The notes beneath the pieces were generated by a model that was not told where the DNA came from, did not search any database, and worked only from the letters and a program-made list of their open reading frames with translations. Positions 7,265 to 14,716 of a stretch of DNA of 20,594 nucleotides are shown in pieces. Made by a program: the position numbers and the translations under genes. The stretch is from Actinomycetota bacterium (GTDB taxonomy: Bacteria > Actinomycetota > Thermoleophilia > UBA2241), in NCBI GenBank assembly GCA_003164655.1, contig PLTW01000212.1, forward strand, positions 1-20,594, written 5' to 3'. The first letter of the stretch is position 1; each line of letters opens with the position of its first letter.

Positions 7265-7509
7265 GATGACTGCTCCTTCTTCGAGCACGTAGCTCCGCAG
7301 ATCGGCGGCGAGCCCAGCGCCGCGCGGTGCCGCACCGTTGCCTCAGGCATCCAGTGGCGTTTCCGGCAGCCCGGTCCTGGTTGAGCGTTCCATAGAGGAC
7401 GCCACTCCGGTGCGAAGCCTTTCGGCGAGCCGTCACGAGTTTCGCAAGATACCTCGACCATCGTGGCTGCCGGCTTTCTGCGGGCGGTCCGCCATTATTG
7501 TAAGACGAT

Positions 7510-7539
7510 TTGACAATCGGATATCCGATTTCATACATT
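7510..7539 (+). promoter_or_regulatory. Predicted sigma-70 promoter of the methyltransferase operon
   Basis: A perfect -35 consensus TTGACA at 7510-7515 is followed after 18 bases by TACATT at 7534-7539, which matches four of six -10 positions including the first, second and last. Transcription would start near 7546 and give a leader of about 90 bases before ATG 7636. Confidence 0.5.
7515..7530. promoter_or_regulatory. Candidate operator, perfect 16-bp palindrome
   Basis: AATCGGATATCCGATT is its own reverse complement and lies inside the spacer of the predicted promoter, between -35 and -10. A dimeric repressor bound here would block RNA polymerase. The adjacent divergent gene encodes a GntR/FadR-type regulator, whose family binds short palindromes of this size. 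It does not match the classical FadR TGGT-N3-ACCA site. Confidence 0.6.
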
Positions 7540-7635
7540 TTCTGTCACGTGTTCGGGTTCGTCAATCGGTTGCCTGGGGGGAGCGGAACCCCCGAACCGA
7601 CTCTCGTTGCGGTCAGCAAAGAAAGGAGCACGTCC

Positions 7636-8721
7636 ATGATGACGTCAAAGGAGCGCATGGAGGCCGCTTTCCGGTGCAAAGAGGTTGACAGGGTGCCGGT
7701 CTTCTGCGAACAGGGCGGCATCAACCGGCGAGCACTCGGCATCACCTATCACGAGATGGTCACAGACGGCGAGAAGAATGCCATGACCGATCTCGCATGG
7801 CACGACTTGATCGGCGACGATGGTGTAGGTGTCTATTTCGATACGGGTGTGTTGGCGGAGGCGTTCGGACAACCACTGCTCTATCTCAAGGAAGAACCGC
7901 CTTATCCCGACCCGGAGAAGTACATACTCAAGTCGCCCGATGACTATCACAAGATCGAGCGCTTCGATCTCACTGCGGCCCCGCGCTTTCGCGAGATGCT
8001 CAAAGGAACTGAGATCATCGCAGATCGAGCGGGGGACGAAGTGCTGCCGCGGACCCTTTCGATCGAGCCGTTCGTAACGCTCGGCGGGATGCGGGGCATG
8101 CAGCAACTCTTGATGGACTGCCGCCGCTATCCCGACGACGTCAGGGTGGGACTCGAACGTGTTACCGACATGGAGATCGAGTACTGCCAGCTGCTCATCG
8201 ACCACGGGGTGCGCTGGATCATGCTCTGCCACGACTACGGCAACGCCTCGCTCATGAGCCAGAAGATGTGGATGGACCTCGAAGGTGATTGCCTGCGCCG
8301 GCTGCACCGCGCTATTCGCGAAAAGGACTGCTACCTGCTCGTGCACGACTGCGATCCCAACCCCTACGTAGATGCCGCCTTTGAGCTCGGCGATTTCGAC
8401 GCCTTCTGTCTGTGGAGCCTGCCCAAGGGAATGTCCGACTGGCGCGAATTCAAGGCCAAGTACGGCAGCGTTTGCCTGAACGGCGTGTGGGAACCGACGC
8501 CGCTCGGCACGCAGCGCACCTACGACCAGGTCAAAGCCGAGAGCAAGCAGATGATCGCCGACCTCGGGCCGACCGGCTTCATCCTCGGTCCGGGTTGCGA
8601 GTTTCCCCAGAACGGGGCGATCATCAACGCCAAGGCCATGGTCGACGCGTCCAAAGAAGCTGCGGGCCTCAGGGTCGACCCGCGACCGCTCTCGTCGCAG
8701 TCTGCAGCCACTGTCATCTAG
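7636..8721 (+). CDS. UroD-fold corrinoid methyltransferase (MtaA/MtbA-like)
   Basis: The start is ATG 7636, seven bases after GGAG (7625-7628). The longer open frame from 7510 would begin inside the promoter. The product is 361 aa. The N-terminus MMTSKERMEAAFRCKEVDRV is the standard opening of UroD-like methyltransferases. His237-x-Cys239 (LVHDCDPNPY) and Cys321 (GPGCEFP) reproduce the H-x-C...C zinc site of MtaA/MtbA-type methylcobamide methyltransferases, in which zinc activates a thiol acceptor or substrate. Heme-type UroD enzymes do not have this site. Some UroD-fold enzymes act as second methyltransferases (corrinoid to carrier). Others act as first methyltransferases taking methyl groups from methoxylated aromatics or chloromethane. 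The immediately following gene encodes a corrinoid protein, the expected partner. Which direction it works in cannot be told from the sequence. Confidence 0.88.
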   Translation: MMTSKERMEAAFRCKEVDRVPVFCEQGGINRRALGITYHEMVTDGEKNAMTDLAWHDLIGDDGVGVYFDTGVLAEAFGQPLLYLKEEPPYPDPEKYILKSPDDYHKIERFDLTAAPRFREMLKGTEIIADRAGDEVLPRTLSIEPFVTLGGMRGMQQLLMDCRRYPDDVRVGLERVTDMEIEYCQLLIDHGVRWIMLCHDYGNASLMSQKMWMDLEGDCLRRLHRAIREKDCYLLVHDCDPNPYVDAAFELGDFDAFCLWSLPKGMSDWREFKAKYGSVCLNGVWEPTPLGTQRTYDQVKAESKQMIADLGPTGFILGPGCEFPQNGAIINAKAMVDASKEAAGLRVDPRPLSSQSAATVI

Positions 8722-8757
8722 AATCTCGAAATGTCGTTGAGTGAGGGAGAACCAGGC

Positions 8758-9423
8758 ATGCCAGCAGACACTGAACTTCTCAGTCAGATCAGCGACGCCC
8801 TGCTCGAGCTGGAAGAACAGCGCGTGCTCGATCTGACCAAACAGGCGCTCGCTGACGGCGCATCACCGCGGGACGTGATTCAGCTGGGACTCGCGCCCGG
8901 GATCACCGCGGTGGGTGTGCGATTCGAGGCCGGTGAGTACTTCCTGCCGGAACTCCTCGTGGCGGCGGACGTCTTCACTTCTGCCATCGAGATCGTCAAG
9001 CCGCACCTGAGCAAGGTCGCAAGCGAGGACAAGGGCGCGGTCGTTATCGGCACGGTCAAGGGTGACATCCATGAAATCGGCAAGAACGTGGTGAAGCTGA
9101 TGCTTGAGGTGGCCGGGTTCACGGTCCACGACTTGGGCATCGACGTGCCCCTCCAGGCGTTCATCGACAAGCAGCGAGAGACTGGCGCGGAGATAGTCGC
9201 CGCCTCGGCGTTGTTGTCGAGCACCATGCCGCTGCTGAAGGACTTGGTCGAACTGGTCAGGGCGGAGAACCTGCCAGCGGCAGTCATCGTCGGCGGCGCT
9301 CCGGTGAAGGAGTGGCTGGCCAAGGAGTATGGCGCGGACGGCTATTCTCCTGACGCCGTCACCGCCGTGCGTCTGGTGGAGGACATCGTCCAGAAGGTAC
9401 GGGCAGACCGCGTCGTGGCCTAA
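8758..9423 (+). CDS. Corrinoid-binding methyl carrier protein 1
   Basis: The start is ATG 8758, eight bases after GGGAG (8745-8749); the ATG at 8731 has no ribosome binding site. The protein is 221 aa. Residues ~1-90 are the helical cap domain (B12-binding 2 / methionine-synthase cap type). The rest is a Rossmann-like B12-binding domain with GTVKGDIHEIGKNVV, where His105 is the predicted lower cobalt ligand of the D-x-H-x-x-G motif. The supporting S-x-L (ASALLSS) and G-G (IVGGAPV) elements are also present. Such MtaC/MtbC/MttC-type proteins shuttle a methyl group between two methyltransferases in the cytoplasm. It begins 36 bases after the UroD-fold methyltransferase and is surely in the same operon, which suggests they work together. 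Confidence 0.93.
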   Translation: MPADTELLSQISDALLELEEQRVLDLTKQALADGASPRDVIQLGLAPGITAVGVRFEAGEYFLPELLVAADVFTSAIEIVKPHLSKVASEDKGAVVIGTVKGDIHEIGKNVVKLMLEVAGFTVHDLGIDVPLQAFIDKQRETGAEIVAASALLSSTMPLLKDLVELVRAENLPAAVIVGGAPVKEWLAKEYGADGYSPDAVTAVRLVEDIVQKVRADRVVA

Positions 9424-9482
9424 GGACCAGCGCCCACGCTAGCTCGTCGACGGACGCAATCCCATTGCTCTGTACATCTCCG

Positions 9483-9585
9483 TCCGGCACCCGGATCGAA
9501 TCCCAGGTCGCGTATCGGAGGCCAGTCGATGAGACGGTCCTGTGCTACAGGACCATCGCGGAGACGCGCGATGCTTGAGATGGGA
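9483..9585 (+). ncRNA. Candidate structured RNA between the two corrinoid genes
   Basis: The 216-base gap contains a dense set of complementary arms. There is a small hairpin at 9483-9495 (TCCGG/CCGGA). A closing helix TCCCA (9501-9505) pairs with TGGGA (9581-9585). Inside it are ATCG/CGAT (9514-9530), an 8-bp stem GGTCCTGT/ACAGGACC with 3-base loop (9536-9554), and directly abutting it ATCGCG/CGCGAT (9555-9572). Together they can form a four-way junction. It ends about 55 bases before the start of corrinoid gene 2 and so would sit in its leader. It matches no riboswitch I know, including the cobalamin riboswitch. It could instead be an mRNA-processing or attenuation element. The individual stems are seen; the joint fold and function are inference. 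Confidence 0.35.
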
Positions 9586-9639
9586 GCTCCGCTGACTGCA
9601 CGATTCACATGACCGCACAACGAATGGGGGGTGCTGGCC

Positions 9640-10335
9640 TTGGAAACTGAGGTCCTCGACGCTATTGGTTCGGCCATCGCCGGGTGCAACAGTCGTGAGG
9701 CTGCGGAGCTGGCCCGAAAGGCAGTTGACACGGGTTTGGATCCACTGCGGGTCTTCGAAGCCATGACCGCTGCCATGACGGAGGTCGGTCGACGGTTCGA
9801 GGTCGGCGAGTGCTGGTTGCCCGATCTGGTTGGGGCGGCCGATGCCATGCAGGCGGCTACCCCGATCCTGGACGACGAGATCAAGCGCAAGGGCGTGGCA
9901 AGACAATCCCTGGGGACCGTGGTCGCCGGGACGGTACAGGGGGACATCCACACCATCGGCATCCAGATGGTGTGCACCCTTCTCGTCGGCGCGGGGTTCA
10001 CCGTGTACAACCTGGGCATCAGCGTCGCACCCGAGGACTTCGTGGCCGCGGTGCGCGAACACGAGGCGAATATCCTCGCCATGTCGGCGTTGCTGACAGT
10101 GTCCGCCAGGGAGCAGGAGAAAGTCATAGAGCTGCTCAAGGCGCAAGGCATGAGAGAGTCCGTCAAGGTGATGGTCGGTGGCGGCGCCATTACCGAGGAC
10201 TTCGCGACACGCATTGGGGCAGATGGCTACGAACCGTCGGCGGTGGGTGCTGTGGCGCTGGCCCACCACTTCGCTGGCCAGCAGCAGGACGCAGGGCAGA
10301 CGTCGTCTGGCGGGCCGATCGGGAGCCGTCCATGA
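9640..10335 (+). CDS. Corrinoid-binding methyl carrier protein 2
   Basis: The start is uncertain. TTG 9640 stands eight bases after a run of G (9626-9631), while GTG 9631 has no space for a ribosome binding site. From TTG the protein is 231 aa. It has the same two-domain architecture as the upstream paralogue: helical cap (~1-85), then GTVQGDIHTIGIQMV with His104 as predicted cobalt ligand, AMSALLTVS, and MVGGGAITEDFA. The C-terminal ~20 residues (Gln/Ser/Gly-rich) look disordered. It differs clearly from corrinoid protein 1, so it is not a recent duplicate. It precedes the MttB-family gene and is its likely methyl acceptor, as MttC is for MttB. Confidence 0.9.
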   Translation: METEVLDAIGSAIAGCNSREAAELARKAVDTGLDPLRVFEAMTAAMTEVGRRFEVGECWLPDLVGAADAMQAATPILDDEIKRKGVARQSLGTVVAGTVQGDIHTIGIQMVCTLLVGAGFTVYNLGISVAPEDFVAAVREHEANILAMSALLTVSAREQEKVIELLKAQGMRESVKVMVGGGAITEDFATRIGADGYEPSAVGAVALAHHFAGQQQDAGQTSSGGPIGSRP

Positions 10336-10451
10336 GCGGCGACCTCAGAGTGCGCGCGACCGAGCTGCCATCCGCCTCCGTGAGGGCCATTCGGCACTTT
10401 CTTGAAGTCGCTTCTCCTCGTCGCGGCTCGCTGCCTGGCATCGTGTCTTGA
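10332..10451 (+). CDS. Possible 39-aa ORF overlapping the end of corrinoid gene 2
   Basis: ATG at 10332 overlaps the TGA of the corrinoid gene (ATGA), a pattern used for translational coupling. The 39 codons end at TGA 10449-10451. The product is basic and unremarkable, with no motif or hydrophobic segment. It may simply be chance, and is listed only because of the coupling geometry. Confidence 0.15.
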   Translation: MSGDLRVRATELPSASVRAIRHFLEVASPRRGSLPGIVS

Positions 10452-10580
10452 ACATCCGTCATTCGCAGGTAGTCTTCGACCAGAGTCAGGCAGCGCGGGC
10501 CAGACTGCGCGAGGCCGCGCAGGCTTGCCGGGTGGCTTAGCAGGCGACCGTTTCAACGGCTCACGAGAGGGAGGGCCAAG
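10452..10580. other. Gap upstream of the MttB-family gene with one hairpin
   Basis: Apart from the doubtful 39-aa frame, about 245 bases separate corrinoid gene 2 from the MttB-family gene. The clearest element is a 7-bp stem CTGCGCG (10505-10511) / CGCGCAG (10516-10522) with loop AGGC. There is no T-run, so it is not an obvious terminator. It could tune the ratio of the MttB-like enzyme to its corrinoid partner. No promoter is evident. Confidence 0.3.
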
Positions 10581-12080
10581 ATGCTCAATGGCTATCAGCG
10601 GCGATTCCGCGCGATTGAGGTGTTGAGCGCGGCGCAGCTTGAGGCGATGCACCAGGCGGCTCTCGAGATACTCGAGAAGGCCGGGGCGAACGTTCATCAC
10701 GACGGAGCGCTCACCCTGCTTGCCGAAAATGGCTGCATCGTCGATCGCGAGACCCGGACGGCTCGCATGCCGACGGGGGTGGTCGAGCAGTGCCTGCAGT
10801 CGTGCCCGTCGAGTTACTCGATCCGGGGCCGCGACCCTGACAGCGACGTGCGCATCGGCGGAACGCGGGTCCACTTCATGCAGGGCATGGGCATGCGGTA
10901 CGTCGACCCCGAGACCTGGGAGCTCAGGCCGGCCACGCTCCGCGAACACGCCGAAGCACAGATCGTCGGCGACGCCCTGGCCAGTGTGCACGTTATGGAC
11001 GCCTGCTTCAGCTATACGGACATCGAGGGCGTGCCGCCGATCATGCAGCAGCTCGAGTGCCTGGCGAACGGCTTTCGTTGCTCGGGCAAGGCCCAGCACT
11101 ACGGCTACCTGAAGGACTCGCACAGGTTCGCGATCAAGATGGCCCAGGGGCTGGGCGTCACCCTCAACGTGGAGCTCGACGTGGCTCCTCCGCTCGTCTT
11201 TGGGCACGATTCGGTTGATGCTCTGATGCACTTCGCCGAGCTTGGTTGGGGGCTCGAGGCGTGCCCCGGTGGCTCGGCGGGTGCCACCTCCCCAGGGTCG
11301 CTCGCGGGCTCGGTCGTCCAGATGTGGGCCGCTACGCTTGCGTTCATCGTCATCGCCCAGCTCGTTTCACCGGGCGCGCCCGTGGCTCGCCAGGTGACCG
11401 GCACGGTGCCACACCCGAAGTGGGGGCATCCGCTCGACGGCGCTCCAGAGTCTTGGTATCTCGGCGCAATGACGAATCAGCTGTGTGTTCGCCATGGTAT
11501 CCCCATCACGAGTCCGGTCGGGTTTTGCGGACAGGCGAAGATGTTCGATTACCAGGCCGGTTGGGAGAAGGCTTTGGGCGTGCTCTTCTCGGTGAGCACC
11601 GGCAGCCATCTGCACGTGCTGCACGGTAGTCATGGCGAGGAGCTCGGCTTCAGCAACGTCCTCCAAATCCTTGACGACGACATTGCACGAGCCATCGGTC
11701 GTCTGCTGGATGGCACGGAGGTCGACGACGAGACCATGGCCACCGATCTTATCTGTGAAATGGCCACGGCCCACGGCAGCTTCATGAGCCAGGCTCACAC
11801 CAGGAAGTTCTGGATGAAGGATCGGTTTCAGCCGACGGCGGCCGATTGGAGCACCAACGTCGAGTGGGTGAGAGGAGGCAAAACTGACATCGTCTCACGG
11901 GCCAGGGAGCAGGCGGAGGAGATCGTCGCCACACACAAGCCCATGCCGCTCCGCGCAGGCCAAGAGGGGGTCATCAGCGACGTGCTGGAGGAGGCTCGCG
12001 AGTTCTACCGCGCAACCAACTTCATCACCGATGAGGAGTGGGGGCCCTACATGCAGGCGTTACGATCGCTAGAGGGATAG
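10581..12080 (+). CDS. MttB-family (trimethylamine methyltransferase superfamily) corrinoid methyltransferase, non-pyrrolysine
   Basis: The protein is 499 aa, the normal length of the superfamily. It starts at ATG 10581, six bases after GGGAGGG. Family stretches include LSAAQLEAMHQAALEILEKA (N-terminal helix), then VHFMQGMGMRYVDPET, CPGGSAGATSPGSLAGSVVQ, IAQLVSPGAPV and FDYQAGWEKALGVLFSVSTG, consistent with a TIM barrel. No in-frame TAG occurs, so this is a pyrrolysine-free member. Characterised non-Pyl members demethylate quaternary amines such as glycine betaine, proline betaine, carnitine or gamma-butyrobetaine and methylate a corrinoid protein. Corrinoid protein 2 is directly upstream and a solute importer begins 35 bases downstream. 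The imported solute, or a derivative, is therefore likely the methyl donor. The exact substrate is not predictable here. Confidence 0.92.
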   Translation: MLNGYQRRFRAIEVLSAAQLEAMHQAALEILEKAGANVHHDGALTLLAENGCIVDRETRTARMPTGVVEQCLQSCPSSYSIRGRDPDSDVRIGGTRVHFMQGMGMRYVDPETWELRPATLREHAEAQIVGDALASVHVMDACFSYTDIEGVPPIMQQLECLANGFRCSGKAQHYGYLKDSHRFAIKMAQGLGVTLNVELDVAPPLVFGHDSVDALMHFAELGWGLEACPGGSAGATSPGSLAGSVVQMWAATLAFIVIAQLVSPGAPVARQVTGTVPHPKWGHPLDGAPESWYLGAMTNQLCVRHGIPITSPVGFCGQAKMFDYQAGWEKALGVLFSVSTGSHLHVLHGSHGEELGFSNVLQILDDDIARAIGRLLDGTEVDDETMATDLICEMATAHGSFMSQAHTRKFWMKDRFQPTAADWSTNVEWVRGGKTDIVSRAREQAEEIVATHKPMPLRAGQEGVISDVLEEAREFYRATNFITDEEWGPYMQALRSLEG

Positions 12081-12115
12081 GTTCCAACGGTACTCGCGAT
12101 TGGAGGTGCACGTCC

Positions 12116-13723
12116 ATGGAAGCTGATCATGACGATGGGGGCAACGGCTCCTTGATCCACGAGATGCTCAACAAGGAGTTCACACGTCGAGATCTCCTCA
12201 AAGGCGTGGGTGTCGTTGGCTCGGGGCTGGCTCTTGGCCCGTTGCTTGCTGCTTGTGGCACGAGCAGTACGAGCGCGTCGTCGTCGCCAAGTGTCGCCGC
12301 GTCGCCCGTCAAGGGCGGCACCCTCCGCGTGGGGGTCATCGGCGGCTCCACAAACGATGTGGTCGACGCCCAAGTGGCGTTGTCGAGCCCCGACAACCTC
12401 AGAGGCTGTCAGGTCTTTGACACGCTTCTCAAATACGACCACCAGTACAAGCTGCAGCCGGCCCTGGCCACAGCGGCGACGCCGGACGCCACGGGCGTTG
12501 TCTGGACCGTTCACCTCAGGCCCGGCGTCACCTTCCACAACGGCAAATCGTTTGGCGCCGACGACGTGATCTGGACGTTCCGCAAGATTCTCGATCCGAA
12601 GTTCGCCAACAACGTCGCCATTCAGTTCGGGGACGTCGATGCGAACCGGATCAAGGCGCTCGACAAGCTTACGGTGCAGTTCACGCTGAAGAAGCCGAAC
12701 GGCGATTTCCTCAATCGGCTCGCATATCCGGGCGCGACCATGAAGCCGGTCGACTACGACCCGAAGAAGCCGGTGGGCACGGGCCCCTTCTCCTATGGTG
12801 AGTTCGTTCCCGGCAACTACAGCATCTTCCCGGCGTTCCCCAACTACTGGGGTACAGGTCCGTACGTCGACAAGGTGCAGACGCTGGATTTCAACGATGC
12901 CACGGCCATGGTGAATGCACTGCTCGGAGGTTCGATCGACGCTGCCTCTGACGTGCCTGCCGCTCTGGTGTCGCAGATCAAGCAAGGCGGGCTCAAGACC
13001 GTGACCTCCGAGTCGGGCATGTTCAACTACATCTTCTGGAACACCTCAGAGAAGCCCTACTCCGACACGCGTGTGCGTCAGGCGCTGCGCCTCATCATGG
13101 ATCGTCCGCAGATGGTCGAGTTGGCGCTCTCCGGCTACGGGCGGGTAGGCAACGACATGTCTGCCATCTACGACCCGGCGTACCCCACCGATATCCCTCA
13201 GCGCACCCAGGACTTAGACCAGGCGAAGTCACTGCTCAAGCAGGCGGGATACCCCGATCTCACGCTCAAGCTCCACACCTCTCCTGTCTCCCAGAGTGCT
13301 GTCCCGTCCTGCACCATCTTCGCTCAGCAGGCCAAGCAGGCCGGCGTCACGGTCATCACCCAGGAAATCGACGAGAGCATCTACTGGGGCAGCAAGTACC
13401 TCACCTGGTCCAACGGACCGGGTTGGTATTCGGCGCATCCGTACCTGGTGCAGGCAAACTATTTTCAGGTGTGGAACGAAGCCCACTGGAATGATCCCCA
13501 GTGGACATCGCTCATCTCTCAGGCAATTGCCACGATCGATGACGCCAAGCGTACCGAGATCATAAGGGAGGCCTACCGGGTCGACTACAACATCGGCGCC
13601 TGGGACATCTGGTCTTGGGCCAATGAGGTAGATGCCAGCACTCAGAAGGTGCAGGGGCTCGTGCCCTGCCGCTCCGGTGTGCCGTTCAATGACGGATACG
13701 TGAACGAGCTGTGGCTCGCCTAG
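12116..13723 (+). CDS. ABC transporter solute-binding protein, family 5 (DppA/OppA type), Tat lipoprotein
   Basis: The start is ATG 12116, eight bases after TGGAGGT; the open frame upstream (from 12038) overlaps the MttB gene and is not used. The product is 535 aa. The N-terminus has a twin-arginine motif (TRRDLLKG, Arg24-Arg25), a hydrophobic stretch and a lipobox LAAC with Cys47 as lipidation site. It should be exported folded and anchored outside the membrane. The mature part is a family 5 extracellular solute-binding protein: KGGTLRVGVIGG, LRPGVTFHNGKSFGADDVIWTF, and VGTGPFSYGEFVPGNYSIF. Relatives bind peptides, opines, nickel chelates or other small molecules. Quaternary amines are more often taken up by ProU/OpuA-type systems, so the ligand may be a larger methylated compound. 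It is the first gene of a complete importer co-directional with the methyltransferases. Confidence 0.92.
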   Translation: MEADHDDGGNGSLIHEMLNKEFTRRDLLKGVGVVGSGLALGPLLAACGTSSTSASSSPSVAASPVKGGTLRVGVIGGSTNDVVDAQVALSSPDNLRGCQVFDTLLKYDHQYKLQPALATAATPDATGVVWTVHLRPGVTFHNGKSFGADDVIWTFRKILDPKFANNVAIQFGDVDANRIKALDKLTVQFTLKKPNGDFLNRLAYPGATMKPVDYDPKKPVGTGPFSYGEFVPGNYSIFPAFPNYWGTGPYVDKVQTLDFNDATAMVNALLGGSIDAASDVPAALVSQIKQGGLKTVTSESGMFNYIFWNTSEKPYSDTRVRQALRLIMDRPQMVELALSGYGRVGNDMSAIYDPAYPTDIPQRTQDLDQAKSLLKQAGYPDLTLKLHTSPVSQSAVPSCTIFAQQAKQAGVTVITQEIDESIYWGSKYLTWSNGPGWYSAHPYLVQANYFQVWNEAHWNDPQWTSLISQAIATIDDAKRTEIIREAYRVDYNIGAWDIWSWANEVDASTQKVQGLVPCRSGVPFNDGYVNELWLA

Positions 13724-13753
13724 ACCCCGAGTCCTGGGGCGGTCGTCGATAAG

Positions 13754-14716
13754 ATGCACCTGGCCCGCCTCATTTTGCAGCGCCTGGCGCTCGGCATCGG
13801 CACCTTGTTCCTCGTCTCGGTGCTGATCTTCCTGGCCACCCAGGCGCTGCCCGGGAATGCCGCCCGGGCGATTCTCGGCAATACGGCCACTCCCGAGAAA
13901 GTCGCAGTTCTGAGCCGCCAGCTGGGCCTGGACAAGCCCGTGGCAAGGCAGTATGCGATTTGGGTGTCCCATTTCGTTTCGGGCAACCTGGGGCGGTCGT
14001 TCGTCGGGATGGACCAGCCGGTGAGTCAGGTCATCGGCCAGCCTCTCTACAACTCAACCGTACTGGTGGTGTTGGCCGCCCTTGTCAGCGTGCCACTCTC
14101 GATCGGTCTTGGCACATATGCCGCACTCAGACGCGATGGACGGCTGGATCGTGCCGTCACCACCAGCACGGTTGCGCTTGCGGCGCTGCCCGAGTTCGTG
14201 ATCGGCATTCTGGTGATCATCATTCTCTCGACCGAGGTGCTGCACCTGTTTCCGCCGATCGCGCGGCCCAATCCAAGCGTCCCAGTCTACCGGCAGCTCG
14301 ACGAACTGGTGCTCCCGGTGCTCACCCTTACGCTCGCTGTCTTTCCCTACATCACGCGCATGATGCGCGCCTACACCATCGAGATCCTCGAGAGCGAGTA
14401 CATCTCGATGGCTCGCCTCAAGGGTCTTCCTGAACGCATCGTCATCTGGCGGCACGCCGTGCCCAACGCCATCGTGCCGGCTGTTCAGGGGACAGCCATG
14501 CAGCTTGCATGGCTGGCCGGTGGCATCGTTGCCGTCGAGTACGTCTTCGCATATCCAGGCATCGGCAGTGCCCTGATCAGCGCCATCACCGAGCGAGACA
14601 TCCCCACCATCCAGGCGATCACACTGATCCTGGCGTCGGTGTACGTACTCCTGAACCTGGCTGCCGACATCATCACGATTCTGGTGACTCCTCGGCTGCG
14701 GACGGGGCTGCGTTGA
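13754..14716 (+). CDS. ABC transporter permease, DppB type
   Basis: The protein is 320 aa with about six transmembrane helices. The N-terminus LARLILQRLALGIGTLFLVS is typical of DppB/OppB. A periplasmic-type loop (PGNAARAILGN) follows, and the EAA loop ESEYISMARLKGLPERIVIW contacts the ATPase. The start ATG 13754 has only a weak purine site. The 30 bases after the binding-protein stop contain CCCC/GGGG arms (13725-13739), a small hairpin often found where binding-protein mRNA is kept in excess over permease mRNA. Its stop overlaps the start of the next permease gene. Confidence 0.93.
   Translation: MHLARLILQRLALGIGTLFLVSVLIFLATQALPGNAARAILGNTATPEKVAVLSRQLGLDKPVARQYAIWVSHFVSGNLGRSFVGMDQPVSQVIGQPLYNSTVLVVLAALVSVPLSIGLGTYAALRRDGRLDRAVTTSTVALAALPEFVIGILVIIILSTEVLHLFPPIARPNPSVPVYRQLDELVLPVLTLTLAVFPYITRMMRAYTIEILESEYISMARLKGLPERIVIWRHAVPNAIVPAVQGTAMQLAWLAGGIVAVEYVFAYPGIGSALISAITERDIPTIQAITLILASVYVLLNLAADIITILVTPRLRTGLR

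Larger units (their letters stand above)
7265..7635. other. Divergent control region between regulator and methyltransferase operon
   Basis: This 371-base gap holds no supported gene. It must carry promoters for both directions. On the plus strand TTGACA (7510-7515) and TACATT (7534-7539) form a plausible sigma-70 type promoter. On the minus strand TACAAT (complement of 7497-7502) could be a -10 for the regulator gene, giving that gene a leader of over 200 bases. The region around 7495-7545 is noticeably AT-richer than its surroundings, as expected of a promoter. Confidence 0.5.

Noticed and set aside
7265..7288. Longer start (GTG 7288) for the GntR regulator
   Set aside because: The AAGGAG site lies between that codon and GTG 7264, so the later start fits better.
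5597..8721. Heme-pathway uroporphyrinogen decarboxylase for the two UroD-fold genes
   Set aside because: H-x-C/H-x-D and Cys metal-site motifs, the adjacent corrinoid genes and absence of heme genes point to the methyltransferase branch.
8731..8757. Earlier ATG for corrinoid protein 1
   Set aside because: No ribosome binding site before 8731, whereas GGGAG is well spaced before ATG 8758.
7265..10580. Cobalamin riboswitch in the leaders of the corrinoid operon
   Set aside because: I could not find the GCCACTG-type B12 box or the expected core arrangement in any of the gaps.
10581..12080. Pyrrolysine-containing trimethylamine methyltransferase
   Set aside because: No in-frame TAG in the gene, and no pyl genes in the window.
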